From NCBI RefSeq assembly GCF_001425305.1, contig NZ_LMEE01000001.1, forward strand, positions 849-64,848: 64,000 nucleotides of DNA, written 5' to 3'. The notes beneath the pieces were generated by a model. It was not told the origin of the DNA. It ran no database searches and saw only the letters and a program-made list of their open reading frames with translations. How positions within the stretch are numbered: the first letter of the stretch is position 1; each line of letters starts with the position of its first letter. This DNA is from Phenylobacterium sp. Root1290 (GTDB taxonomy: Bacteria > Pseudomonadota > Alphaproteobacteria > Caulobacterales > Caulobacteraceae). The translations under genes were made by a program, and so were the position numbers. Shown here piece by piece: positions 50,797 through 58,635 of the stretch.

Positions 50797-51960
50797 ATGC
50801 GACTAGCAACAACGGCGATCGCGCTCATGCTGTCGGCGCCGTGCGCCGCACAAACAGTGGCTTCGCAACCGCTGCCGGAAGAGGCGATCCCCAGCGTGTC
50901 GGAATTGCCGGCGGCATACCCGCCCAGTTGGATTCTCGTTCACGATCTGCACGGCGCCTCGATCGTCGACGGCCGCTTGGTGATTGCGGATACCGCGAAC
51001 AAGTCACAGCCCTTGAAGGGGATGGTGCGCGCCGCTCAGATGGCCGGCACGCTCTACTCACCGTCGCGCCGGGAGATCTACACCGCGGAGACTTTCTATC
51101 CCCGCCTTACCCGAGGCGAGCGGACCGACGCGATCACCATCTGGGACGCGTCAACCCTACGCCCCAAAGGCGAAATCATTCTGCCAGGCGGCAAGAGGCA
51201 GCAATCGGTCCCCTATTCAGGCCTGTTCCAGTTCACCAATGGCGACAGGTGGGTGCTGGTCGCCAACTTCACGCCGGCCCATTCGATCTCCGTGGTCGAT
51301 CTCGAAGCCCGCAAGGTCCTGAACGAGATCGATCTACCGGGATGCTCTCACATCTACCCCACTGGGGAGCGGGGCTTTTCAAGCTTCTGCGCCGACGGCT
51401 CGATGATCAGCATCACACTGGACGAAAAGGGCGCCGCCGCCTCATCCAAGACGATCGAAGGCGTTCAGGACATCGACAACCAGCCGATGTTCCAGATGCC
51501 GGCCATGGTCGGCAAGACCGCCTGGTTCGTGACCTATCACGGACAACTCAAGGCCTTTGATCTATCGGGTCCGATCGCCCAGCCTCTCAACGTGAACCTG
51601 AGCGTCGGCTCCGCCGAGGGCGGCGCTCCGGAGTGGCGCCCCGGCGGATGGCAAGTCATCGCCTCAGACGCCAAGGGCCGGCTCTATGTCTTGATGAGCC
51701 CCGCCGGCAAGGAAGGCAGCCACAAGGATGGCGGTTCAGAAGTCTGGGTGATCGACCCCGCCAGCGGCGAGCGCCTGTCGCGGATTTCGTTGCCGAACGG
51801 CGCGACCTCCATCCTCCTGACGCGTGAGTCCACGCCCCACCTGATCGCCGCCCGGTTGGATGGACTGATCGACGTGCTCGACGCGGGGACCGGCAAGCTG
51901 GTCCACAACTTGGGCGACAGGGTTGCTCCCACCCCGATCCTGCTCGCACCGGGGTCGTAA
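50797..51960 (+). CDS. mauB: TTQ amine dehydrogenase heavy (beta-propeller) subunit
   Basis: This 387-residue protein has a signal peptide (1-18, ending CAAQ) and a seven-bladed propeller like the large subunit of methylamine/aromatic amine dehydrogenase (SWILVHDLHGASIVDGRLVI, ISVVDLEARKVLNEIDLPG, EVWVIDPASGERLSRI). It holds the TTQ light chain in the periplasm and shapes the substrate channel. GAGGGGG precedes ATG 50797. The next gene begins within its stop (TAATG). I lean towards the aromatic amine (aau) type because mauF and mauG are absent. Confidence 0.87.
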   Translation: MRLATTAIALMLSAPCAAQTVASQPLPEEAIPSVSELPAAYPPSWILVHDLHGASIVDGRLVIADTANKSQPLKGMVRAAQMAGTLYSPSRREIYTAETFYPRLTRGERTDAITIWDASTLRPKGEIILPGGKRQQSVPYSGLFQFTNGDRWVLVANFTPAHSISVVDLEARKVLNEIDLPGCSHIYPTGERGFSSFCADGSMISITLDEKGAAASSKTIEGVQDIDNQPMFQMPAMVGKTAWFVTYHGQLKAFDLSGPIAQPLNVNLSVGSAEGGAPEWRPGGWQVIASDAKGRLYVLMSPAGKEGSHKDGGSEVWVIDPASGERLSRISLPNGATSILLTRESTPHLIAARLDGLIDVLDAGTGKLVHNLGDRVAPTPILLAPGS

Positions 51961-52448
51961 TGCTCGCCATCACCTTCTTCCTGTCGGCGATCCTGGCGTC
52001 TTCGGCCGCGCACAAGGCGATCGACCGCGGCCGGCTCGGTCCGGTGGCGGCAAAGCTCGTCGGCGTGCAGCCGAGCTGGGGAGAGCTGCTGCTGGCGGTC
52101 GCAGGCGCAGTTGAGGCCCTTGCGGCCATAGCCTTGACGATGCCGCAGGTGCGCACCGGCGGCGCCCTCGCCGCCGCCGGCGTCTGGAGCGCCTACAGCC
52201 TTGCGCTGGCCTCGCGCAGAGGCGCGGTGATCGACTGCGGCTGCTACTTCGCCGAAAGGCCAAAGCCCGTCGATAAGATCGCAATTCTGCGCCCGGCGGT
52301 GTTGGCGGCCCTAGCCCTCGCCGTCGCCGCCTCGCCTGCGGGCGACTGGTCGATCGACACCCTCTTCGCCGCAATCGGCTTCGGCGCCCTGTGGTTCGCC
52401 GCCGGCGAGCTCGCCTCCATCAAAGTCTTCGCAAGGACCGGACAATGA
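51960..52448 (+). CDS. mauE: MauE-type membrane protein for light-chain maturation
   Basis: This 162-residue protein has four membrane segments (ITFFLSAILASSAAHKAI; LLLAVAGAVEALAAIAL; LAAAGVWSAYSLAL; LFAAIGFGALWFAAGEL) and the IDCGCYF motif of the MauE/DoxX-like group. MauE is needed, with MauD, for export or disulfide formation of the cysteine-rich light chain. The start overlaps the mauB stop by one base and the stop overlaps the mauD ATG. Confidence 0.87.
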   Translation: MLAITFFLSAILASSAAHKAIDRGRLGPVAAKLVGVQPSWGELLLAVAGAVEALAAIALTMPQVRTGGALAAAGVWSAYSLALASRRGAVIDCGCYFAERPKPVDKIAILRPAVLAALALAVAASPAGDWSIDTLFAAIGFGALWFAAGELASIKVFARTGQ

Positions 52449-53038
52449 TCCTGACCTCACAGGTATTGCTGTGGGCCGCCGTCGCTATTCAAGCGGTTCT
52501 GATCGCCGCCTTGGCACGACAGGTCGGCATCCTCCACGAACGCATCGCCCCTGCAGGGGCGCTGACGCTCCACCAGAATGTCCGGGTCGGGGACATGCCG
52601 GCCCCGATGGAACTCGAAGCGGTCGATGGGGAAGCGATTGTGATCGGCGGCAAGCGCTCGGGCCGCAGCCAGCTGATTTTCTTCGCCGCGCCGGACTGCC
52701 CGGTTTGCAAGAGCCTGCTTCCAGTGCTGCGCTCGTCGGCCGACGCCGAAAGAGATTGGCTCGACGTGGTGCTTGCGGGGGATGGCGACGCCGCCGCGTA
52801 CCGCAAACTGACCGTGGATCATGGCCTCGAGCGCTTCCCCCTTCTCTTGTCGGAAGCCCTCGGACGGGCCTTCGGCGTTTCGAAGCTGCCCTATGCGGTG
52901 CTCATCGACGAGAGCGGAAAGGTCGCCTCGCTAGGGCTGATCAACAGCCGCGAGCACCTCGAAAGCCTCTTTGAGGCGAAGGAGCGCGGCGTCGCCTCGC
53001 TCCAGGAATACCTGGCCAAACGAAATGGGGCGGCTTGA
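52445..53038 (+). CDS. mauD: MauD-type thioredoxin-fold protein
   Basis: This 197-residue protein has an N-terminal membrane anchor (about 5-23) and a periplasmic thioredoxin fold with C85-PV-C88 in FFAAPDCPVCKSLLP and the cis-proline loop KLPYAVLIDE. MauD forms or sorts the six disulfides of the light chain. ATG 52445 overlaps the mauE stop (ATGA). The light-chain gene begins two bases after the stop. Confidence 0.88.
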   Translation: MILTSQVLLWAAVAIQAVLIAALARQVGILHERIAPAGALTLHQNVRVGDMPAPMELEAVDGEAIVIGGKRSGRSQLIFFAAPDCPVCKSLLPVLRSSADAERDWLDVVLAGDGDAAAYRKLTVDHGLERFPLLLSEALGRAFGVSKLPYAVLIDESGKVASLGLINSREHLESLFEAKERGVASLQEYLAKRNGAA

Positions 53039-53039
53039 C

Positions 53040-53567
53040 ATGTCTGGTCTCGACAAATTCACCGAAGGTTTCTCAAGGCGCTTGGCGCGGACGACATCGC
53101 GGCGCAGCTCGCTCGCATGGCTAGGCGCAGCCTTGACCGGCGCAGTGGCGGTTCCCGCCCTGCCCGTTTCACGGGCTGCGGCAGCTGAACCAAAGCGCGC
53201 GCCGCGGGTAGCTGAAGATCCGGGCGATCCCACCAACTGCGACTACTGGCGTTACTGCGCCATCGACGGCTTCTTGTGCTCGTGCTGCGGCGGGTCAGTC
53301 AGCAGCTGCCCTCCAGGCACCGAAATGTCGCCCATCACGTGGATCGGCACCTGCACCAACCCGGCGGACGGGCGCGCCTACGTAATCAGCTACAATGATT
53401 GCTGCGGCACCTCGTCCTGCGGTCATTGCTCGTGCCACCGCAGCGAAGGCGACCGGCCTCAGGTCCGCCCCCAGTCGAACAACGACTATAATTGGTGCCT
53501 CGGCACCGAGAGCAGCATCTACCACTGCTCAGCGGCCTTGATCATTGGCGTGGCGGTGGAGCCATGA
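53040..53567 (+). CDS. mauA: TTQ amine dehydrogenase light (catalytic) subunit
   Basis: This 175-residue precursor has a twin-arginine-like leader (RRLARTTSRRSSLAWLGAAL) and about a dozen cysteines in the mature part. The two tryptophans that form TTQ can be placed: W101 (PITWIGTC) and W152 (NDYNWCLG), 51 residues apart as W57 and W108 are in methylamine dehydrogenase. D76 and D120 fall at the positions of D32 and D76 of that enzyme. It oxidises primary amines to aldehydes and ammonia in the periplasm. The stop overlaps the next ATG. Confidence 0.9.
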   Translation: MSGLDKFTEGFSRRLARTTSRRSSLAWLGAALTGAVAVPALPVSRAAAAEPKRAPRVAEDPGDPTNCDYWRYCAIDGFLCSCCGGSVSSCPPGTEMSPITWIGTCTNPADGRAYVISYNDCCGTSSCGHCSCHRSEGDRPQVRPQSNNDYNWCLGTESSIYHCSAALIIGVAVEP

Positions 53568-54037
53568 GGATGCAGGCCACGTCCATCGCCGTCGGCGCGG
53601 CCTTGCTCGTCGCGTGCGCTTCTCCGGCCGCAGCGCAGTCGGCAAATGGAGCGACAATCTACAATCGGTGCGCGGCCTGTCACACGGCTACGGGCGCGGG
53701 TGTTCCGGGCGCATATCCCCCGCTTGGAGTCGATTTTCGGCAGATGGCCGCCAAGCCCGATGGGCGCCGCTACCTCGTCGCAGTGGTCACCCGCGGCCTA
53801 GCTGGACCACTGACGGTCGATGGCAAGTCGTATCGCGGCGTCATGCCCGCGCAGGCGGGCCTCAACGACGCCTCGATTGCGGCGGTCCTGAACCACGTCG
53901 GCAGCAAGATCGCGACGACCGGCCCGGCGTTCCGCCTGTTCACCGAAGCTGAGGTCGCCAAGCATCGAGCCTCCGCCGCCGATCTCAACGGCGCGGCCGT
54001 CGCCAAGCTTCACGCCTACCTACGCGGCGCAAAATGA
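53564..54037 (+). CDS. Periplasmic monohaem c-type cytochrome 1
   Basis: This 157-residue protein has a signal peptide (to about AAAQ, 25), haem motif CAACH (C36, C39, H40) and a likely distal methionine in GVMPAQAGL. The ATG overlaps the light-chain stop (ATGA). It is the probable electron acceptor for the amine dehydrogenase or a partner of the second cytochrome; no azurin or amicyanin gene is present in the operon. Confidence 0.82.
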   Translation: MRMQATSIAVGAALLVACASPAAAQSANGATIYNRCAACHTATGAGVPGAYPPLGVDFRQMAAKPDGRRYLVAVVTRGLAGPLTVDGKSYRGVMPAQAGLNDASIAAVLNHVGSKIATTGPAFRLFTEAEVAKHRASAADLNGAAVAKLHAYLRGAK

Positions 54038-54501
54038 ACGCTCGGGGGCGCGTTGGGCTCGTCGCAGGCACGCTCTTAGCGATGCTGTCCAGTTCCGCTG
54101 CCGGGCAAGAGCGTGTCGTGACCAATCCAGCCCGAGCGCGCGTCGACTACATGCTTAAGTGTCAGGGCTGTCACCAGCCGGACGGCGCGGGGAACCCCGC
54201 GAACACGCCGCCGCTCAGGAACCACGTCGCCCGCTTTCTCTCCGTTACAGGCGGCCGCGAGTTTCTCGTCCAGGTGCCCGGCGTCGCCTCGACTGACCTG
54301 AGCGATGACCGTCTCGCCGAAGTTCTGAATTGGTCGCTGTTACAGTTCGATGCGGCAAACGTACCGCAGTCGTTCAAGCCCTACAGCTCAACCGAAGTCG
54401 GCGCCTTGAGAAAGCGCCCTCTTCGTCTTGAGCGAATGTCTGTTCGGGAGACCCTGATCGCCGCGATCGAGGAAATGTCTGCCAAACAACACCGGAAATG
54501 A
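54034..54501 (+). CDS. Periplasmic monohaem c-type cytochrome 2
   Basis: This 155-residue protein has a signal peptide (to about AAGQ, 25) and the haem motif CQGCH (C43, C46, H47). The C-terminal 40 residues are basic and unusual for a small cytochrome. It begins in the stop of cytochrome 1 (ATGA) and ends next to the TonB receptor gene. It may be an electron carrier or take a part in TTQ maturation; the latter is speculation prompted by the missing mauG. Confidence 0.78.
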   Translation: MNARGRVGLVAGTLLAMLSSSAAGQERVVTNPARARVDYMLKCQGCHQPDGAGNPANTPPLRNHVARFLSVTGGREFLVQVPGVASTDLSDDRLAEVLNWSLLQFDAANVPQSFKPYSSTEVGALRKRPLRLERMSVRETLIAAIEEMSAKQHRK

Positions 54502-54524
54502 TCGCTACAATATATGGGGGGACC

Positions 54525-56738
54525 ATGCACACCAGATTGAATACTCGTAGAATATTGCTTTCCAATGCGGCGCTTGCGGTCATGCTCTACGCAACGTCTG
54601 CGGGAGCGCAGACGTCGCCCGACACGAGCGGCGCCTATGTAGAGGAAGTGGTCGTCACGGCGGCCAAGCGTTCCGAAAACCTGCAATCCGTTCCGATCTC
54701 AGTCTCCGCGATCACTGGCGATTCCTTGGCCCAATCCCGAGTCGACAGCGTCGACGCGCTGGTCACTAGGGTTCCCAACCTCCAACTGAGCTCAACTGTC
54801 GGCCCCAACACCCCGATTTTCGCGGTGCGAGGCGTCTCGATGTCGGACTTCTCCTTGAGCCAGGCGAGCCCGGTCGCGACCTATTACGACGAAGTCTACA
54901 AGGGCAACTTCGCGCTTCTCGGCGTCGCGATGTACGACCTCGAGCGGGTCGAAGTCCTGCGTGGGCCACAAGGCACGCTGTATGGCAAGAACACGACAGG
55001 CGGCGCGGTCAATCTGATCAGCCGCGACGCCAAGCTGGGCGAAACTAGCGGATATGTCGACGCCGGATATGGCAACTACAATCGGGTCGATGTGAACGGC
55101 GCCGTCAACCTGCCATTGGGTGAGGATGCCGCCCTGCGCGTTGCTGGCGCTTACAGCCGCGCCGACGGCTGGTTCGAGAGCGTGACGCCCGGCATCCGAG
55201 ACCTCAATGAAGTTCGTGAGTATGGCGTGCGCGCGACCCTCAACTATGAGCCGACGGATGGTGTGCGCCTGAAGCTTGTCGGATCAACGAGCTTCCAGAA
55301 TCCGCAGAACTACGGGATCTACGCGACGCCGGAAGCCACCAATCGGCCCGGCTTGGACACCTGGGAAATCGCCTCCAACATTCCCGATCGCCGGCGAGCG
55401 CGGACGTGGTCTCTCGCGCTACATGCCGACGTCGATCTCTCCGATACCCTAACGCTCACCAGCATCACGTCCTGGGATAAGGGCACCCTACGCTTCGTGG
55501 AGGACACCGACGGCAAGGCCACAAGTGAGTTGGAGATCACGTATGGCGACCGGGCGAGCCAATTCGCTCAAGACGTTCGTCTGACGAGCCACACCGGGGG
55601 CCCGTTCGACTTCATTCTCGGCGCCTACTTCAACCGGGAAAAGGTGTTCAATACCAACCTACTGAAGATGATGAACGATCTCGACGTCAACAGCGACGGG
55701 GGCGTTGACGCCAGCGACTGCATCGACAGCGGGTTCATCGCGGCTTGCCAGCTCTCGAACCAATTTTACCAGACCAAGAAGAGCTACGCGCTCTACACGG
55801 ACGTAAAGTACGAGCTCGGCGAAGACCTGACCCTTCGCGGCGGGCTCCGCTACACCCGAGACGATGGCGAACAGGACGACTACCGATCTGCCGCCTATAG
55901 CGCCGATGGCGTTCTGATCACGGATCTCATCGCGCCAACCGGTCTCGAATATTCAGCCAAAAATCTCTCCGGAAAGATCGGCGTCGACTACAAGCTGACA
56001 TCCAACAACATGATCTATGCGACGATCAGCACCGGCTATCGCGCACCGAGCTTCAACGCGCAGGCCTTCATCGATCCCTCCGAGATAACAGTAGCCAAGG
56101 CTGAAAAGGTCACCTCCTACGAGGTGGGCGCCAAGACGCAGTTCGCGGACCGGCGGGTGACGCTGAACATGGCGGCTTTCTACTACGACTATCGCAACCA
56201 GCAGTTTCTCAACATCGATGCAGCGACCGCACGCCAGCAGCTGCTCAACATCCCGAAGTCCCGTATCTTTGGCGGTGAAGCTGAGCTCTCGGCGTACGTG
56301 AACCAGATCCTCAGTGTGCGGGCCGGCCTCGGCCTACTCTCGACTGAGATCCGGACTGGCACCGTCAGCGGCGTCGATGTGAGCGGAAACGAGTTGTCCA
56401 ACGCGCCAGGCGTCACGGCCAACCTCGGCCTCGACATCACCATCTTCGACAGCGATGACGGCAAGCTCTCCCTACACCCCGACGTCGCGTATCAATCGGG
56501 CCAGTACTTCGAGGTGATCAACATTTCGAGGTTGAGGCAGGACAGCTACGCGGTGCTCTCGGGACACATCCGATACGAGACAGCCGATGGCCGCTGGAAC
56601 GCATCGGCCTGGGTCAAGAACGCCGCGAACGAGAAGTACTTCACGGCCCGCATCGACCTGCTGCACAATTGGGGGTTCGACTACAACCAGCTGGGGGCGC
56701 CCCGCACGTACGGCATCTCTGTCGGAGCCAAATTCTAG
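54525..56738 (+). CDS. TonB-dependent outer-membrane receptor
   Basis: This 737-residue protein has a signal peptide (to about SAGAQ), a TonB-box/plug region (EEVVVTAAKRSENLQSVP, YGKNTTGGAVNLISRDA) and a 22-strand barrel ending in an aromatic C-terminal residue (GISVGAKF). It imports a large or scarce substrate using TonB energy. ATG 54525 with GGGGGG upstream is preferred to ATG 54498, which overlaps the cytochrome stop. Being the last gene of the amine dehydrogenase operon, it probably takes up the amine or its precursor. Confidence 0.92.
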   Translation: MHTRLNTRRILLSNAALAVMLYATSAGAQTSPDTSGAYVEEVVVTAAKRSENLQSVPISVSAITGDSLAQSRVDSVDALVTRVPNLQLSSTVGPNTPIFAVRGVSMSDFSLSQASPVATYYDEVYKGNFALLGVAMYDLERVEVLRGPQGTLYGKNTTGGAVNLISRDAKLGETSGYVDAGYGNYNRVDVNGAVNLPLGEDAALRVAGAYSRADGWFESVTPGIRDLNEVREYGVRATLNYEPTDGVRLKLVGSTSFQNPQNYGIYATPEATNRPGLDTWEIASNIPDRRRARTWSLALHADVDLSDTLTLTSITSWDKGTLRFVEDTDGKATSELEITYGDRASQFAQDVRLTSHTGGPFDFILGAYFNREKVFNTNLLKMMNDLDVNSDGGVDASDCIDSGFIAACQLSNQFYQTKKSYALYTDVKYELGEDLTLRGGLRYTRDDGEQDDYRSAAYSADGVLITDLIAPTGLEYSAKNLSGKIGVDYKLTSNNMIYATISTGYRAPSFNAQAFIDPSEITVAKAEKVTSYEVGAKTQFADRRVTLNMAAFYYDYRNQQFLNIDAATARQQLLNIPKSRIFGGEAELSAYVNQILSVRAGLGLLSTEIRTGTVSGVDVSGNELSNAPGVTANLGLDITIFDSDDGKLSLHPDVAYQSGQYFEVINISRLRQDSYAVLSGHIRYETADGRWNASAWVKNAANEKYFTARIDLLHNWGFDYNQLGAPRTYGISVGAKF

Positions 56739-56759
56739 CGCATCGTACCTTGCGTTCCT

Positions 56760-56799
56760 CCTCCATTCGGACAAGCGCTTGCGGGCGTCCGAATGGAGG
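56760..56799. terminator. Bidirectional terminator hairpin
   Basis: Two perfect 13-base arms (CCTCCATTCGGAC and GTCCGAATGGAGG) flank a 14-base loop, in the 90-base gap between two converging genes. This is the place and form of a shared terminator, though there is no T-run. Confidence 0.7.
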
Positions 56800-56828
56800 A
56801 CATCGCCCTGGGTGACATCTTCGGTAGG

Positions 56829-57815
56829 TCAGAACGGCTCCACGGCTTTGGAGTCGATGCGAAACCGGCGGCGGTACTCCCCTGGGGTCAGCCCAACGAG
56901 CTTCGTGAACACCTTACGAAACGCGCCTGGATCAGAGTATCCGACTTCCCATGCAATGGCGTCCGCGGGAAGGCTGGCGAATTGAAGCAACTCGCGTGCT
57001 TTGCCAACCCTCAACCGCTGCACATATTCCGTCGTGGTGTAGCCGGTCGCCCGTTGAAATCGGCGCAAGAAGGTACGCCGCTCAAGGCCGGCTTCAGCGG
57101 CCAGCGTCTTCAAATCCACCGCGCGAGCGGCCGTTGCCTGCAGCCAATGCTGGGTCTTAAGGACTTGGGCGTCCCCATGAGAGAGAATTGGCGAGAAGGA
57201 ACTGTAATAGCTCTGCTCGCGGCCAGGCGGGTCCACCACAAGGATCCTGGCGGTCTCAAGCATGACGGTTGGGCCGAGAAACCGATCGACCAGCTTCAAC
57301 GCCACGTCGATCCAGGCCATGACGCCGCCCGCCGTGATGATGTCTCCGTCATCGATAATCAGACGGTCCGTATCGAGGTTTGCGGCCGGAAAGCGGCTCC
57401 GGAATTGCGGCTCGAAGCTCCAGTGGGTCGTGACCGTCCGCCCGTCCAAAAGCCCGGTTTCTCCGAGCACGAAAGCGCCGGCGCAGACCGAGCCCAACGT
57501 GACGCCGCTGGCGTGCTGCTGTCTCAACCAGGTCGCATATTCAGCTGCCCCCTCAGGCTCCATCGGCTCGCCAAGCGCAGGCGGCAGCAGGAGCACAGTG
57601 GCGTTACCCGATGCACCGACCGCTGTGTCGAATACGCGCTGCAGCGCTTGCCCCTCCCCTTCCCGACTCCAGTGGCTTACCCGCAGAGTGCGCCCCTGAC
57701 TTCCTTTTTGAGCCAGACCGGCAGCGACCTTGAACAGATCGGTCATGCCAAGCAAAGCCGCCATCTGGACGCCTGGATACGTCACCAAGCCGATCTCAGG
57801 AGGTTGGCCGACCAT
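56829..57815 (-). CDS. GlxA-family AraC regulator (DJ-1/PfpI domain plus HTH)
   Basis: This 328-residue protein has an N-terminal DJ-1/PfpI-like domain (IGLVTYPGVQMAALLGMTDLF; the nucleophile-elbow region GSVCAGAFVLGETGLLDG) and a C-terminal AraC helix-turn-helix pair (AAEAGLERRTFLRRFQRATG, PADAIAWEVGYSDPGAFRKVF). ATG 57815 has CCGAGGCAG upstream; the ATG at 57854 has no ribosome site. GlxA relatives sense amine or amide metabolites. It is divergent from the isochorismatase gene 96 bases away, its probable target. Confidence 0.88.
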   Translation of the reverse strand: MVGQPPEIGLVTYPGVQMAALLGMTDLFKVAAGLAQKGSQGRTLRVSHWSREGEGQALQRVFDTAVGASGNATVLLLPPALGEPMEPEGAAEYATWLRQQHASGVTLGSVCAGAFVLGETGLLDGRTVTTHWSFEPQFRSRFPAANLDTDRLIIDDGDIITAGGVMAWIDVALKLVDRFLGPTVMLETARILVVDPPGREQSYYSSFSPILSHGDAQVLKTQHWLQATAARAVDLKTLAAEAGLERRTFLRRFQRATGYTTTEYVQRLRVGKARELLQFASLPADAIAWEVGYSDPGAFRKVFTKLVGLTPGEYRRRFRIDSKAVEPF

Positions 57816-57910
57816 GTCGCTACTGCCTCGGAAAATGTCGCAAACGCCACTCATCTAAGAGCACTTGGCGCGCTAACCAAGGCGACTTCATCAGCCTTGA
57901 GGTCAATCCG

Positions 57911-58456
57911 ATGAGCAAACGCGTCGTGGTCGTTGTCGACCTTCAGAACGAGTACCTTTCCTCCGGCAAGCTGCCGCTAACCGGCATCGACCAAGCGGTG
58001 CAGTCTGCAGCCAAAGTGATCGCTGCGGCTCGCGCGAGCGGCGACCAGGTCGTGCACATCCGACATGAGATGCCTGTCGCAAACGCTCCGGTCTTCACCC
58101 CCGGTTCGGACGGCGTACAGATCATCGCCGGTGTCGCGCCCGCGCCCGGCGAACAGGTCATCGTCAAGAATTACCCCAACGCCTTCCGCGAAACGGACTT
58201 GGAGGCGGTGCTAAAGGCTCAAGACGCTCAGGAAGTCGTCATTGTGGGCGCGATGAGCCACATGTGCGTGGCCGCCACAAGCCGGGCCGCCTCGGACCTC
58301 GGGTACAAGACGACCGTGGTGCATGACGCGTGCGCCACAATGGATCTCGAGTTCAATGGTCAGGTGGTTCCGGCGGCGCAGGTGCACGCAGCCAACATGG
58401 CGGCGATCGCTTTTGCGCACGGCGCAGTCGTGAGCGCCGCAGAGGTCGTGGGCTAG
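57911..58456 (+). CDS. Isochorismatase-family cysteine hydrolase
   Basis: This 181-residue protein has the catalytic triad D10 (VDLQNEY), K86 (IVKNYPNAF) and C119 (MSHMCV) of the isochorismatase-like amidohydrolases (nicotinamidase, ureidoacrylate or biuret hydrolase type). It cleaves small amides in the cytoplasm. It is divergent from a GlxA regulator and followed by a hairpin terminator. Confidence 0.88.
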   Translation: MSKRVVVVVDLQNEYLSSGKLPLTGIDQAVQSAAKVIAAARASGDQVVHIRHEMPVANAPVFTPGSDGVQIIAGVAPAPGEQVIVKNYPNAFRETDLEAVLKAQDAQEVVIVGAMSHMCVAATSRAASDLGYKTTVVHDACATMDLEFNGQVVPAAQVHAANMAAIAFAHGAVVSAAEVVG

Positions 58457-58463
58457 AAACGGA

Positions 58464-58491
58464 GAAGCCGCCTGCACGTCAAGGCGGCTTC
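58464..58491. terminator. Terminator after isochorismatase gene
   Basis: GAAGCCGCC and GGCGGCTTC pair perfectly around a 10-base loop, eight bases after the stop codon. A short pyrimidine run (CTCGTC) follows. Confidence 0.65.
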
Positions 58492-58589
58492 CTCGTCGCA
58501 ACCTTTCGGCGGCATGGGTCTGTGGGTCAAAAGCCCCACGCCATCGGGCAAGTTTTGGTCGGTTGGCAGGTGTAGCCTCCGAACATGAC

Positions 58590-58611
58590 GGGCGACCGCC
58601 CAGGGTCGCCC
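58590..58611. terminator. Hairpin in the amidase leader
   Basis: GGGCGACC and GGTCGCCC pair perfectly around GCCCAG and are followed by ATTCTTC, only 24 bases before the amidase ATG. It may be a terminator or attenuator for the amidase message. Confidence 0.4.
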
Positions 58612-58635
58612 ATTCTTCGTTGAGGCAAAGGGTCA

